Position numbers and translations under genes: made by a program. A stretch of DNA of 64,000 nt, taken from contig OX411559.1 in assembly GCA_948146395.1 (NCBI GenBank), positions 3,396,501 through 3,460,500 on the forward strand, read 5' to 3'. The stretch comes from Fragum whitleyi (lineage: Eukaryota > Mollusca > Bivalvia > Cardiida > Cardiidae). The notes beneath the pieces were generated by a model. That model was not told the origin of the DNA, did not search any database, and was given only the letters and a program-made list of their open reading frames with translations. This document shows positions 1 through 10,744 of this stretch, piece by piece; position 1 is the first letter of the stretch; the number at the start of each line of letters is the position of its first letter.

Positions 1-39
1 AGTGAGATTTTTTTATAGTTTCATTAATTAAATGTTTAT

Positions 40-1660
40 GACGTCGCGCACGGTAATGCGGCACTAAAATGTAACGTCAAAATAGCGAACGTCGATTGTG
101 TAGCGTCTAGTGGTTTTCTTTTTGTCAGAAAAAAGTACATGTTATCATTATATTGCTCACTATTTCTACGGCTATAGCAATGTCAGAATATATAGTCATT
201 ATTAAAGAATTAAAACTCACCCCTTATCCCTCGAGAAGAATGCAAAATGTCATATTATTTTCAACTTCGCATAAATGTGTAGACATGCGAATACTGGATT
301 AAGCCTTTTGTAGAGTAATGCTTATTTCCACTCTAAATATGAAGATGTATTGGGCTAGACGCTGAACATTTTTTTTTTTGTTTTAATTAGAAGTAAATCT
401 GACATTATGAAATATTTACCCTATTTTTATTGCAATGATCAATTCGAACCAACAGCAGCTTGTTCATATAAAGTGGTGTCATCAATACATTTGTTTTTGT
501 AAAAGGAATATGACGCATCCCCCCTTTTTTGAACATTTTTTAAGTTTACTTCGAACTCACTATTCTTGGGTCTTTAGAACAACGAGTTACAGTCCTAGAA
601 TACAAGTCTTTGCAAAAAATGTATCAAACATTCTTTTTTGCTATCCGAAATTAACATGAGCGATTTCGGGCAGTATTGTCCCTCTTGTTTATATCTAGTT
701 CTTCCCTTCCCCTACTCGTATCGCCACTTCTACACAGATACTCTGCTCGCATTATATTACGCATTTTTTTTCTTTTTCTCCCCTTGAACTGCGGATTTAA
801 TCTACTCTGTATTCGTCTGAAGGCGCGTCGGTTTTATAATTCAGAGAATCAAACATAACGTCGTTGTAAGAAAATGCGCATTTTTTTAGAAATCATTCCA
901 CACGAACTTATATCAGTATCTCTTTTATTTGTAAATATTTTTTCATGAAATTTTAGTATGATTATTAAGAGAAAAATAATATTTCTTAGCTTTATTTGAA
1001 TTATAGCATGAATTAAGGAACTGTCTTTTTTAGCATATTAAGAATGGAAAAAAACAGTTTTATAACAGCCTAAAAAGATTTCGTTCCACATGAATTTTGG
1101 CTGATCAATTTTCCGATTAAAACTCAAATTGACATCTATTTACATATTAAGAAAAACAGAAAAATAAAATTTTTAATTTAAAGATTGGTTGCAATTGAAC
1201 TATTTTTAATTAAGATATAATAGAAAATCGTCATTTTTTCGGCGTCTTATAGTTTGATGTTACGCTTCACTTTTTGTTAAACATAAAGCGGTAATTTTCT
1301 TATTTATGGTTAAATTTCGATCTCCGTTGGTAAAATTGTTGGATGTCATGCCAATTTAGATTTGATGTATATCAAGCAGTTTTAACATTATTAAACTGTT
1401 TAAAATTTAAGATGTGTACCTACCGGTGATAATTTTATGTTACATGCGTTTTTCCGCTTAAATTACAATTTGAAACTCCTTTTTACGAAATCATACGAAA
1501 AAGTTTGCAATAAAAGTTTGATTTATAAATTGGCCATGGTTTAAGCATTATTTCGATATAAGATATAAGGATGGTGCGACCAAGGAGTTTTGTACTGATA
1601 AGTTTTAAAACACAGAGGGTGACGTTTATTAAAAAGTGCCGCATTACCGTGCGCGACGTC
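40..1660. repeat. TIR DNA transposon, non-autonomous, 1.6 kb
   Basis: The two ends are perfect 26-base inverted repeats at 40-65 and 1635-1660, starting GACGTCGCGCACGG. TTAT directly flanks both sides (36-39 and 1661-1664), which reads as a 4-base target-site duplication. Just inside the perfect part, the repeats stay partly similar (an ACGTCA motif on each side). The interior is very AT-rich and I see no transposase-like frame; the small reading frames at 435-659 and 676-858 have no recognisable domain. This is therefore a non-autonomous element. The superfamily is not assigned. Confidence 0.75.
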
Positions 1661-2118
1661 TTATGTCATTGTCTTTACAGCTTAGCATACTAGTAGGCTC
1701 TTCTGTGGCAATGACTAAAATTGAGTTTGTGTTTTGTGAGGTAGAGTTTATTTGTCCTTTTAAAACGAACAAATTTGTTAATTAATAATTACTGTCACAT
1801 TTTATCAATATATAATCTTTTTATAACATCATGTACCGTAAGTCGTTTATTCTTACGAAAGTACGTACAATACGGAGAGGGCACTGATCAGATTTGTGTA
1901 AGCGTGCATCTATAGACCACAGGTTATTGCCAGGTCAATAAAAAAAACAATACTTCATCTTCTATGATCGTGAATGGCTTTTTAAAAAGCTTCGTTATTT
2001 ACGTGCGTATTTCAACAACACCTTATTTGGAAAGAGGGAGTGTTTAGATTAACTGGATTGTTCCGTGTAAATCGTGCAATATGCTGCCAAATTAACAAGA
2101 GGCATGTCGGACATGGCC
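1661..2118. other. No feature seen
   Basis: AT-rich spacer between two elements. I see no coding exon, RNA gene or obvious repeat here. Confidence 0.5.
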
Positions 2119-2192
2119 ATCCCCCGCCGAGAAAGCTTGATAGTAAACTGAAGCCTAATAGATTAAGGGTTCTACTTTAAGAAATTTAGCCC

Positions 2193-3283
2193 CAAAGTCT
2201 TTAAAATAACAAAGGGCAGTTACTCCAAAATTATGCAAGCCAGAGTTGTAGTTCTTGTGCACTGCACTTCTCCTGCATGAGATCTATCCACCCATAAAGT
2301 TTCAAGTTGATAGCTTTAATACTTTAGGAGATATGCTGCGGACAAAATCTAAGTCTTAAAAATAACAAAGGGCAATAACTCCAAAATTATGCAAGCAAAG
2401 GTTGTAGTTCTTGTGCACTGCACTTCTCCTGCATGAGAGCTATCCATCCATAAAGTTTCAAGTTGATAGCTTTAATACTTTAGGAGATATGCTGCGGACA
2501 AAATCTAAGTCTTAAAAATAACAAAGGGCAGTAACTCCAAAATTATGCAAGCCAGAGTTGTAGTTCTTGTGCACTGCACTTCTCCTGCATGAGATCTATC
2601 CACCCATAAAGTTTCAAGTTGATAGCTTTAATGATTTAGGAGATATGCTGCGGACAAAATCTAAGTCTTAAAAATAACAAAGGGCAATAACTCCAAAATT
2701 ATGCAAGCAAAGGTTGTAGTTCTTGTGCACTGCACTTCTCCTCCATGAGATCTACCCACCCATAAAGTTTCAAATTGATAGCTATTATACTTTAGGAGAT
2801 ATGCTGCGGACAAAATCTAAGTCTTAAAAATACCAAAGGGCAATAACTCCAAAATTATGCAAGCAAGAGTTGTAGTTTTTGTGCACTGCACTTCTCCTGC
2901 ATGAGATCTATCCACCCATAAAGTTTCAAGTTGATAGCTATTATACTTTAGGAGATATGCTCCGAACAAAATCTAAGTCTTAAAAATAACAAAGGGCAAT
3001 AACTCCAAAATTAAGCAAGCAAGAGTTGTAGTTTTTGTGCACTGCACTTCTCCTCCATGAGATCTATCCACCCATAAAGTTTCAAGTTGATAGCTATTAT
3101 ACTTAAGGAGATATGCTCCGGACAAAATCTAAGTCTTAAAAATAACAAAGGTCAATAACTCCAAAATTAAGCAAGCAAGAGTTGTAGTTTTTGTGCACTG
3201 CACTTCTCCTCCATGAGATCTATCCACCCATAAAGTTTCAAGTTGATAGCTATTATACTTTAGGAGATATGCTGCGGACAAGA
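2193..3283. repeat. Seven-copy 156-base tandem array
   Basis: The anchor AACTCCAAAATT (first copy TACTCC) falls at 2221, 2377, 2533, 2689, 2845, 3001 and 3157, so every step is exactly 156 bases with no net indel. Variants show order: copies 1 and 3 share GCCAGAGTTG, copies 2 and 4 share GCAAAGGTTG, and copies 6 and 7 share AATTAAGC. This looks like a dimer-based expansion followed by a later single-unit duplication. Confidence 0.95.
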
Positions 3284-3288
3284 TTAGT

Positions 3289-3345
3289 GACGGAATGACG
3301 GAAGGACGGAATGACGGAATGACGGAATGACGGAATGACGGACGG
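3289..3345. repeat. GACGGAAT/GACGGA microsatellite
   Basis: Tandem copies of GACGGAAT with a GACGGACGGA end lie directly after the 156-base array, inside the pearl-like element. Confidence 0.9.
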
Positions 3346-3413
3346 AGAGCATTACTATATCCCCTTCGCCGAAAACGGCGGGGGATAATAAGCGTAGGAA
3401 AAAGACTGAGTCA

Positions 3414-3514
3414 GTTAAACGCTAATATTTGAAAATCAAACAATTTAAACAGCTAAACAACCTCCCTCCTTTCGGCTTTTTCAATCGTTTAATTTTCAAT
3501 TATTAGCGTTTAAC
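3414..3514. repeat. Foldback hairpin
   Basis: The arm GTTAAACGCTAATA (from 3414) is matched in reverse by TATTAGCGTTTAAC (ending 3514), with AAAATCAAAC / GTTTAATTTT continuing the stem. It lies just outside the pearl-like element. Confidence 0.7.
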
Positions 3515-3783
3515 TACTACATACATGTACCTATAATCAGCGAAATCATCATGTTTATCAGAAATAAGATGTGCATTTCAGGCAACAAACTTTAAGGAAA
3601 TATACGTTCGCCATAGGTCCCGCCTGCATTTTGAGTTAAAAAATCGTTTTTTCGTGAATATTCTTCGAATATTTCATCTTAATTTAGTCTCATGAAAGAT
3701 GGGTTACTTAAAAATACAAATAAATCGACAAAAGGCGGCATTTTCGTGAAACGCTTAATCTGCCGCATCAAGTAAAATATGTA

Positions 3784-4788
3784 CGAGGGTGAATCAATAA
3801 TTACGTAGACTTGCGTTACAAAAAATGTGATTTTACAGACTTCGAAAAGAAAACTACACTGTTATCAAATAACGGCATTTATCTTTTTGTCGTGTAAATT
3901 TGAATGAAATCCAACTTGTTGGTCACCTGTGGCAACCATTCTAAAACATGTAGTCATTTGGTACCGGCGCACGGAAACGACGTAAATCTGACGCTAAGGT
4001 ATTGGTAAACTTCCGTTGAAAGTCAGCACTTTTGAAAATACACAACTCAACAATAAACACTATTTCTGTATCGCCTTTCCATTGGATAAGTACTATTTTT
4101 ATATACATCTGATCCAAAATGATGAACTTTAATGTGTTATGTGTCTTTAAGATACTGAACCGATGTTGATCGGTGACAATTACAGATCAAACGTCGAGAG
4201 AACGTTTTCCATTCTCCAAGTGTCATCCTTCAGAAACGCTCTCCATTCAAAAACAAACCTTTTAAACCATTAAAAAAGAAGGTGTCGGCTTGCATTTGAA
4301 GACCTTTTAGAATATTCTATCATTTTAACCTCTCGATTAGGTTTTTCATAGGTCCAGTAGAACTTTATAATTGCCCGGTTGCCTATGGCTGCGCCGATGC
4401 CGTCATTTTGAAGTTCAAAAACAGACGCGTGCCCTTAGCTAACTGACTTTGAATTCGAGAATACCGAATGGATTATGCTTAAATTTTAAACATCCTAACT
4501 GGTTTCGTGAACACGTAAATAGGCGAAATTTGGAAGGGTTTGGTCCAATTTGATGGGACAATTACAGGTAGTAACACTAGGAAGTAGCGTTACAAAATGG
4601 GTTGCGCCGGTGGCACCTACCCAGGTATATCAAATATTGGATTTCTTACATCATAGGCATAGCAGACTCTTGTAAATTTAGTATTATGTCAACATTCAAT
4701 GGTTTGAGACGTGTACAAAATTTTATTGATTTCCGTCGGGAAATTCCAAAGTTATAGTAAAAGTCCACGTATTTTTGATCCATCCTCG
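3784..4788. repeat. Mariner-like MITE, 1.0 kb
   Basis: The ends CGAGGGTGAATCAATAAT and CGAGGATGGATCAAAAAT (the second read on the minus strand from 4788) form imperfect inverted repeats of about 28 bases, both continuing into ACGTRGACTT. Both ends are flanked by TA (3782-3783 and 4789-4790), the target duplication used by Tc1/mariner elements. No transposase frame with a D,D(34)D pattern is visible. The reading frame at 4646-4867 runs across the terminus and is not a gene. A second element with the same kind of ends and nearly the same length lies at 48884-49869. Confidence 0.65.
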
Positions 4789-4790
4789 TA

Positions 4791-5126
4791 AATGAGATTT
4801 TGGTCAAGTGAAATACGGCCACGCGCAGGAGCGGTATTAAATTAGAGACCGAAACGTTGCGGGTCATAAAAATTCATCAAGTAAGACCTTTATTTAAATC
4901 ATCGCGTCCTAATCATTTGCATTACCAGATATTGGAATGATAAATTCAAACTTATCTCTGAAAATAAAAGTCTAGTAATTGTGTTCTTACCCGTCTAAGA
5001 TCATTGTTTTGCGTTTCGGAAATGTTCACAAACACAGACAGGGGCTTTAAGCATCTGAGGCATTGTTACCTACCAAGTTTTATTCCAATGACCCAGTCAG
5101 AACAAGTACATTGTACTTATGTATAA
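4791..5126. other. No feature seen
   Basis: Spacer between the mariner-like element and the LINE fragment. Nothing recognisable. Confidence 0.4.
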
Positions 5127-7850
5127 CCAACATTTAGAGATAGATCAGTAATAGATTACGTATTGGCATCATCAAACTGTTTGGGCATTCTAAAAAAATT
5201 TAATATGAATGAAAATGATTACCTTTTTTCTGATGGTCATGCCCTACTTATGTGGAGTTTGGTACCAGAACAAAGGCTCAACGCTAAACCCGAAATAGTA
5301 AAAAAAAACTCTTCTAAGAAAGCTCTTTGGAATGACAAGCAATCTGATAGGTTTATATCTAATATTGATATAAATAAACTTGATATACTGACTGAGAGCA
5401 TTCAACACCTGGATCAGACATCTTGTAATGTTGACCGGGTCAGTGAGCAAATAACTGAACTTTTAACAGAATCAGCAAATAAGACTTTTGTGCAAAGCAA
5501 CCGAACACAAAAAAATGATAAAAACAAACCTTGGTTTGGTAAACAATGTCGTATACAAAGAAAGCAATATCACGTGGCTAAAGCTAACTATATAAAAAAC
5601 AGAAGCCTAATAAACAAATATAAACTAAATCAGGCAAGTAAAACTTATAAGAAAACTATGAATCACTATATTAATATACATAAAAATGAATCAGCAGATA
5701 GATTAAGAAAACTAAAAACAAGTAACCCAAAAAAGTATTGGAAAATTGTAAACAAAAGCAAAAAGAAAAAATCAAACGCAAGCCAATCTCCAGATTTAGA
5801 TGAGTTCTTTGAGCACTTCAAGTCTGTTAATTAGAACTTTTCAGAAAATGAAAGTGAGAATGATTTTGAAATAGGAGTCAATAATGTAATAACCAATGAG
5901 GCCCTAAATTCACCTATCACTGGTGCAGAGTTTAAAATGCATTAGTAGTCTGAAGAACTCAAAAGCTCCTAGCCATACAGATAATATTTGAATGAATATA
6001 TTAAGAATTCAGAAGATCTATTCTAACCATCATATGTTTTCCTTTTCAACTCTATCTTGGAAACTAGCCACATCCCAGTATCATGGTTGCTAGGTACCAT
6101 ACACCCAATATACAAGGTAAAGGTCCACCTTCAGATCCAAATAACTATAGGCCAATCACCATACTGTCATGTCTTGGCAAACTTTTCACCGCAATCCTGA
6201 ATAATAGAATTACAACTTTTCTTGAAGAAAATGATTTAATTAAAGAAAACCAAGCTTGATTCAGGAAAAACTATTCATGCTCAGACCATCTTTTCACATT
6301 ACAGTGTCTTATCAACATATTCAAAAAAGGAAAAACAAGCTATTTTGTTGCTTTATAGACTTTACCCAAGCCTTTGACAAAGTCTGGCGCACAGGACTAT
6401 GGTCTAAACTTCTAACCTCAGGTACTAATGGTTAAGTATTTAATGTAATTCATGAAATGTACCAAAATATCAAATCATGTATCTCAATTAATGGACAAAT
6501 ATCGTCCTTTTTCTCATGTGATTCAGGAGTACGTCAAGGCGAAAACCTTTCACCCATTTTATTCACAATATTTCTAAATGACTTAGAGTCGCACCTTATA
6601 TTTAGGGGTGATGACGGAATTTCACTCTCATCTGAAGTAAGCGAACTAATTTGGTTACAAATTTTTGTACTTCTGTATGCGGATGACACTATAATTGTGG
6701 CTGAAAATGCTGATAAACTACAAATGACTTTAAACCACTTTGAAGAATATTGCACTCTATGGAAACTAAAAGTAAATGTACCAAAAACTATAATAATGAT
6801 CTTTGGCGGGAGAAATGTATCGCATTACCAATTTATGCTGAACGGCCAAAAAATTGAAATCACAGACAAATATAAGTATCTAGGCATTTTCTTTAGTAAC
6901 AATGGCTCTTTTCTATCAGCAAGAAAACACTTAGCAGAACAAGCAACAAACGCCTACCATTCTATATTAGCCCAATCTAGATCTCTTGACCTCCCGATCG
7001 ACCTCCAGCTTAAACTCTTTGATCACACGGTCCTTCCAATACTACTCTATGGCTCTGAGATATGGGAGGCAGAATCTCATGATCTCCTGGAAAAAGTTCA
7101 TACAGAATTTTTACGCAAATTAACAAAAGCAAAAAAATCAACTCCTAGATATATGCTTTATGGAGAGCAAGGAAGGTACCCATTAACTGTGTATATCAAA
7201 ACAAGAATGGTAAATTTTTGGAATAGACTCATTTGTGGGAAAATGATAAAATCTCTAAAAAAATCTATATGTTTATGTTAAATGACCAAAGATACCACAA
7301 CAATTGGCTACAATAAATTAAAAGTATTTTTGAATCCACTGGTAATGGAATAATCTGGTTATCACAAAATCACAATAAAGTGAAAAATATTCATGAACAT
7401 ATTCAAAATGACCTAAAAGATCAGTTTAAACAAGAATGGTCTGACAATCTTAATCAATCTCAGAAAGGTAGAAACTACAGCATATACAAACACGAACATT
7501 GTTCTAAACCTTACCTCTCAATGCTCCCAACATCTTTGGCTATCAATATGTTCCTTTTTAGAACAGCAAATCACAGGTTACCCGTAGAATTTGGCCGATG
7601 GAATGGTACACCATTTCCTGAAAGATTATGTTCTAAATGCTCATTAAATCAAGTGGGTGATGAGATGCATAACCTATTGACTTGTCCATCTTTGTCCATA
7701 GAACGTAAACTCTACACCAATAATGTTAAAATATTGAATAATACATTTAGTTTCTCAAAATTATTAAATGTAAAGAATAAGGAAAAGCTTATAAAACTTA
7801 GTAAATTTATGTCAATAATTATGAAAACCGCAAAAGTAGCATGATAACAG
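5127..7850 (+). pseudogene. Dead APE-type LINE (non-LTR retrotransposon), 5'-truncated
   Basis: Four frame segments together give one ORF2-like protein. At 5127-5834, PTFRDRSVIDYVL and FSDGHALLMWSL are the end of an apurinic-like endonuclease, followed by a Lys/Asn-rich linker. At 5880-6450, reverse transcriptase (RT) pieces appear with stops and shifts: YRPITILSCLGKL, SCSDHLFTLQ and, about one base out of frame, FIDFTQAFDKVWR, which carries the first catalytic Asp. At 6457-7281 the frame is open and holds GVRQGENLSPILF, the catalytic YADD, KYLGIFFSNNG and LPILLYGSEIWE. At 7380-7844 the C-terminal part has a CSKC...HNLLTC zinc-binding-like motif. In-frame stops and at least two frameshifts show that it is inactive. 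The domain order fits the I/Jockey/CR1-type groups; the exact clade was not resolved. Confidence 0.9.
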
Positions 7851-9190
7851 TGGAAATATGTTACAAATAACCACATAAGTCTAGTAAAAAGGTAAAGAAA
7901 ATAATTCATTTAAAGTATTATCCAGAATTACCAAAAAAGTTGAGTCTGAATAGACTTTTGTTGTAGTTCCGACGTTTTCCGATAATCATTGTCTCGATAA
8001 GTCTCAATCCGTACAAGTCTTGCGAACGTTACAACTTTGAACCCTGATTTGCTATTCTTGTGCCTCTGGTTAACTAACTACCTTTACCGGATCAAGCCAA
8101 AAAAATCCAACAAGTCAGTTAAAATCAGCAACGTGATTTTATATCCCATGAAAACAAGTTGCATGATAACAACTTGAAATCTGACATGTGAAAGTGGGAA
8201 AAACCTAGAAACAGGTGTAATTTCCCCCTCTCTCGTGATAACCCTAAATACACGAAACCGGCTGTGTGGTAAAATAATCAAAACGCCGTCGATCCGGCAA
8301 AGGATTAGTTAATACTATAGAATTACTTCTCTACAATGAAAATACAAATTTAGTAAGCAAAACAATAAAACTTACCTAATTTCATTCATGGAAAACAGTA
8401 ATCCCTTCCAATCGTTTACATGTCCACGTGCAAGGTAAATCCCATAGCGTCACTGCAAAGAAGCCTCCTGATTGGCTATTTATTATATGTTTACTTTGCG
8501 GTACCGTTATACAGAGTGTCTTGACCTAGCTTATGCCGAGTTCAATCACGCTATGCATCGGTAACCCTTAGCAATGATTTTAAATAAATGAGCCGCAATC
8601 ATTCAGCCACCGTTTCTTACACAAAGATATCTGCAGCTGAAATTTCGTCTTTATTTTGTTTGTTATTCATTTATTCTCGCTGGTGGATCTTCCTATAAAG
8701 ATATACCAGTAAGTCTAAATGAATGTTTTGTTAGTAAAAATGCGAGGTTCGTTATTATCTCTTTTTATATTGATCGTGTGACATGCTCATTATCACCATC
8801 TATTCAATAGATACAACACGTGTTTTTTGGTTTTTTTTTTTTTTTGTTTGTTTTTTTTTTCTGATGGCTTATATGAACTACTATTTTTTACTATTACATT
8901 GTCTCGAATAATTACATTTGAATGCAGATGTTGGGGGCGCAGATTGGGCTGTGCAAATTCAAGTTCGCACGATGTAACCTGTGCCCACACTCTCTGTAAC
9001 TCATGTGAACTATGACTAAAAAAAGGATCATATCGTCACTAAAGCACGTGAAATCAATTACTGCGCATGGCTTTGACTGTTCAATGGTGGCATAATACAG
9101 GATGGGATTTGGGACAAAGTATTGCCCTGAATCCTCAACTGGATAAAAAACATTCCAATATGGATTTTCCCGAAAAGAAGTCTGTCATAT
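7851..9190. other. Unassigned 1.3 kb between LINE body and candidate LINE tail
   Basis: No coding exon is supported. The segment 8380-8710 is somewhat GC-richer. It holds GATTGGCT (an inverted CCAAT box, near 8471) and a strong splice-donor-like A|GTAAGT at 8708-8713, so it could be a promoter with a non-coding first exon on the plus strand; nothing else supports that. A T-rich run lies at 8829-8861, and the open frame over it (8827-9015) starts inside the run. Confidence 0.3.
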
Positions 9191-9197
9191 ACAACAA

Positions 9198-9387
9198 CTA
9201 ATGACTGCCTAATGACTATACTCTCAAATTCCGATTGAAATGATCCTCATAAAATTTTGACTAATCATGTGTCCTTAAACATGTATTATTAATATTTGAA
9301 TATTGTTAAAGCTTATGTAGGCATACTTTCTCATGTTGTACAATAATGTACCAAGAGTGAATAAAGGATTTTGTATTGTATTGTATA
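9198..9387 (+). repeat. Candidate LINE 3' tail
   Basis: An AT-rich stretch ends in GTGAATAAAGG followed by (TTGTA)n at about 9371-9387. Short pentamer repeats after a poly(A)-signal-like AATAAA are typical of the 3' ends of several LINE clades. It has the same orientation as the dead LINE that ends near 7850, so it may be that element's own tail, split off by the 1.3 kb between them, or the tail of another copy. Confidence 0.45.
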
Positions 9388-9399
9388 ACTTTGGACGGG

Positions 9400-9735
9400 A
9401 AGTTTTGCAATGAAATTGAACTTGTGGGGCAAGTTATGGGTAAGTTAAATGGGAGGTAATCCAATGTCGCAAATTTTGTTTAGGATGAACAAATTTAGCG
9501 ATATTAATTACCTCCCTTTGAAAAAAATTAGCTTATATGTTTTATATGAACTTGTGGGGTGAGTTATGAGTGAGTTTAATGGGAATTAATCCAATGTCGC
9601 AAATTTTGTTTAGGATGAACAAATTTAGCGATATTATTTACCTCCCTTTTAAAAATTAGCCTATATGTTCTATAAATAGCTTCCTATTTCTTAAAAAGCT
9701 AATCAGACACTTACAATTCCAATTAATTCAGGGAA
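9400..9735 (+). repeat. Common ~400-base MITE, copy a (internal duplication)
   Basis: It carries the family core: GGGAGGTAATCC, ATATCGC-like and GATGAACAAA, then TTAGCGATATT and TACCTCCC, followed by CTTCCTATTTCTT. The core is present twice (about 9440-9525 and 9575-9655), a tandem duplication of about 138 bases inside the element. The outer TIR is poorly preserved. Confidence 0.7.
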
Positions 9736-9744
9736 TCCAGAGAT

Positions 9745-9962
9745 TTCAAACGATTTAAGATATGCTCAAAGCAAAGACTCTGACAGCCTGTGCTTCAAAC
9801 ACAGTCTGACCAGAATCTTCACTATGTGCTAAATAGCTAGATAAGGTCTCAAAGTATCTGTAGACATTCAGGTATCTTTATATTTACAGCATGTGGATGC
9901 AATTGCTACTCAACGTTTGTACCTCGCGAAATTGTTTGAAATGCAACGCACAGGCTCAATTG
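9745..9962 (+). repeat. Dispersed repeat 'GCAAAGACTCTGACC', copy 1
   Basis: It shares GCTCAAAGCAAAGACTCTGA, CACAGTCTGACCAGA, GGTCTCAAAGTATCTGTAGA and TTTATATTTACAG with copies at 21197-21412 and 37127-37358. The ends form weak inverted repeats around a CGAACATTTCAAATTGTTGG-like sequence, so it is probably a MITE. Confidence 0.75.
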
Positions 9963-10094
9963 TTAACTTAACGTGTGTTGTACCTGGTATCAATGGTCCA
10001 GTAAAGCCGCTGTTGACGTCTTTAGGACAAGAAAACTTCACCGGACAACGCCATGACGTAATCAGTAAGTAATAACAAAGTCTTTGGAAACACA

Positions 10095-10408
10095 CATTAA
10101 TATATATAATACGTACTTAGTGTATTGAATGAAAAAAATATTTAATGAGGTTGTGAGAATTGAAAATTGTCGAGGCTCTGCCGAGACAATTATCAATTCT
10201 CAAAACCTCATTAGATTTTTTTTTTTTTCATTCAATACACTAATTACGTATTATATTTATCTTATAACCTCTTTTTGTCTTGATTTCGTTGATGTTTCTA
10301 ACTGAAATGCAACTTTCTAAAAATAACTGTATGATATTATTGTTCAAAATAACTATATGATATCATAAACAATATCATACAGGATGTTATCACACGGATA
10401 TTTGTATA
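10095..10408 (+). repeat. Long-hairpin MITE, copy A
   Basis: A palindrome of about 150 bases (10105-10255) has arms running AATACGTACTTAGTGTATTG ... CATTCAATACACTAATTACG, with the centre CGAGGCTCTGCCGAGACAAT. It is followed by a shared 150-base flank (CTTATAACCTC, TGATATCA repeats, TATCACACGG). The same unit occurs at 16830-17145 (+) and 54030-54350 (-). Confidence 0.85.
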
Positions 10409-10744
10409 GTTATAAAACAAGAGCACTGCCTACGGGTGCCTACGCTCGGCTGTCGAGTGCTGGATGGTGGGAAAAAATGGTGGGAAGTCGAAAAAGGGAC
10501 ATAATTTGCACAAAATACATCTAGAGTTATCCCCCTTGATAGAATAGGTTGCTCTTTTGATATTAAACATGTGTGCCAAGTTTCAAGCAAAATGCCTTCA
10601 GTAGAACCAGAGATATAACAAAATGTCAAAGTTTTTGCACGACGACGACAACGACAACGACAACAACGACGACGACGACGACAACGCCTCCGAGGCTATA
10701 GCAATACCTCGGGTTTTCTCCGAAAACAGCCGAGCTAATAAAAG
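10409..10744 (+). repeat. Pearl/Helentron-like short element
   Basis: It starts AAAACAAGAGCACTGCCTAC and has a head hairpin (GCACTGCCTACGG ... GTCGAGTGC). The body contains GTTATCCCCCTTGAT and GTGCCAAGTTTCAAGCAAAA, a sentence-like pattern shared with other bivalve elements here, then an (ACGACG)n microsatellite at 10641-10685 and a tail ending near CCGAGCTAATAAAA. It lacks a tandem core, so it may be a single-unit relative of the arrays at 2119 and 24885. Confidence 0.6.
10641..10685. repeat. ACG/ACA triplet microsatellite
   Basis: Run of GAC and AAC triplets in the tail of the preceding element. The open frame across it (10623-10811) reads as Asp/Asn runs and is not a gene. Confidence 0.9.

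Larger units (their letters stand above)
2119..3386. repeat. Pearl/Helentron-like element with tandem core
   Basis: The left end ATCCCCCGCCG (2119-2129) is the inverse of the right end CGGCGGGGGAT (3376-3386). Between them lie a short leader, a seven-copy tandem array, a GACGGAAT microsatellite and a terminal GC-rich hairpin (CCCCTTCGCC / CGGCGGGGG). A tandem core plus an ACGG-type microsatellite is the published layout of bivalve pearl elements and related Helentron-associated elements; assigning this copy to that group is inference. The same unit in diverged form occurs again at 13140-13490. Confidence 0.7.

Noticed and set aside
2193..3283. Regularly spaced repeats that could recall a CRISPR array
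   Set aside because: The units are contiguous 156-base tandem copies with no unique spacers, in a eukaryotic mobile element.
4646..4867. Minus-strand frame as a mariner transposase remnant
   Set aside because: It spans the element's terminal repeat and shows no helix-turn-helix or catalytic Asp pattern.
6534..6755. Minus-strand frame within the LINE
   Set aside because: Shadow of the reverse transcriptase coding frame.
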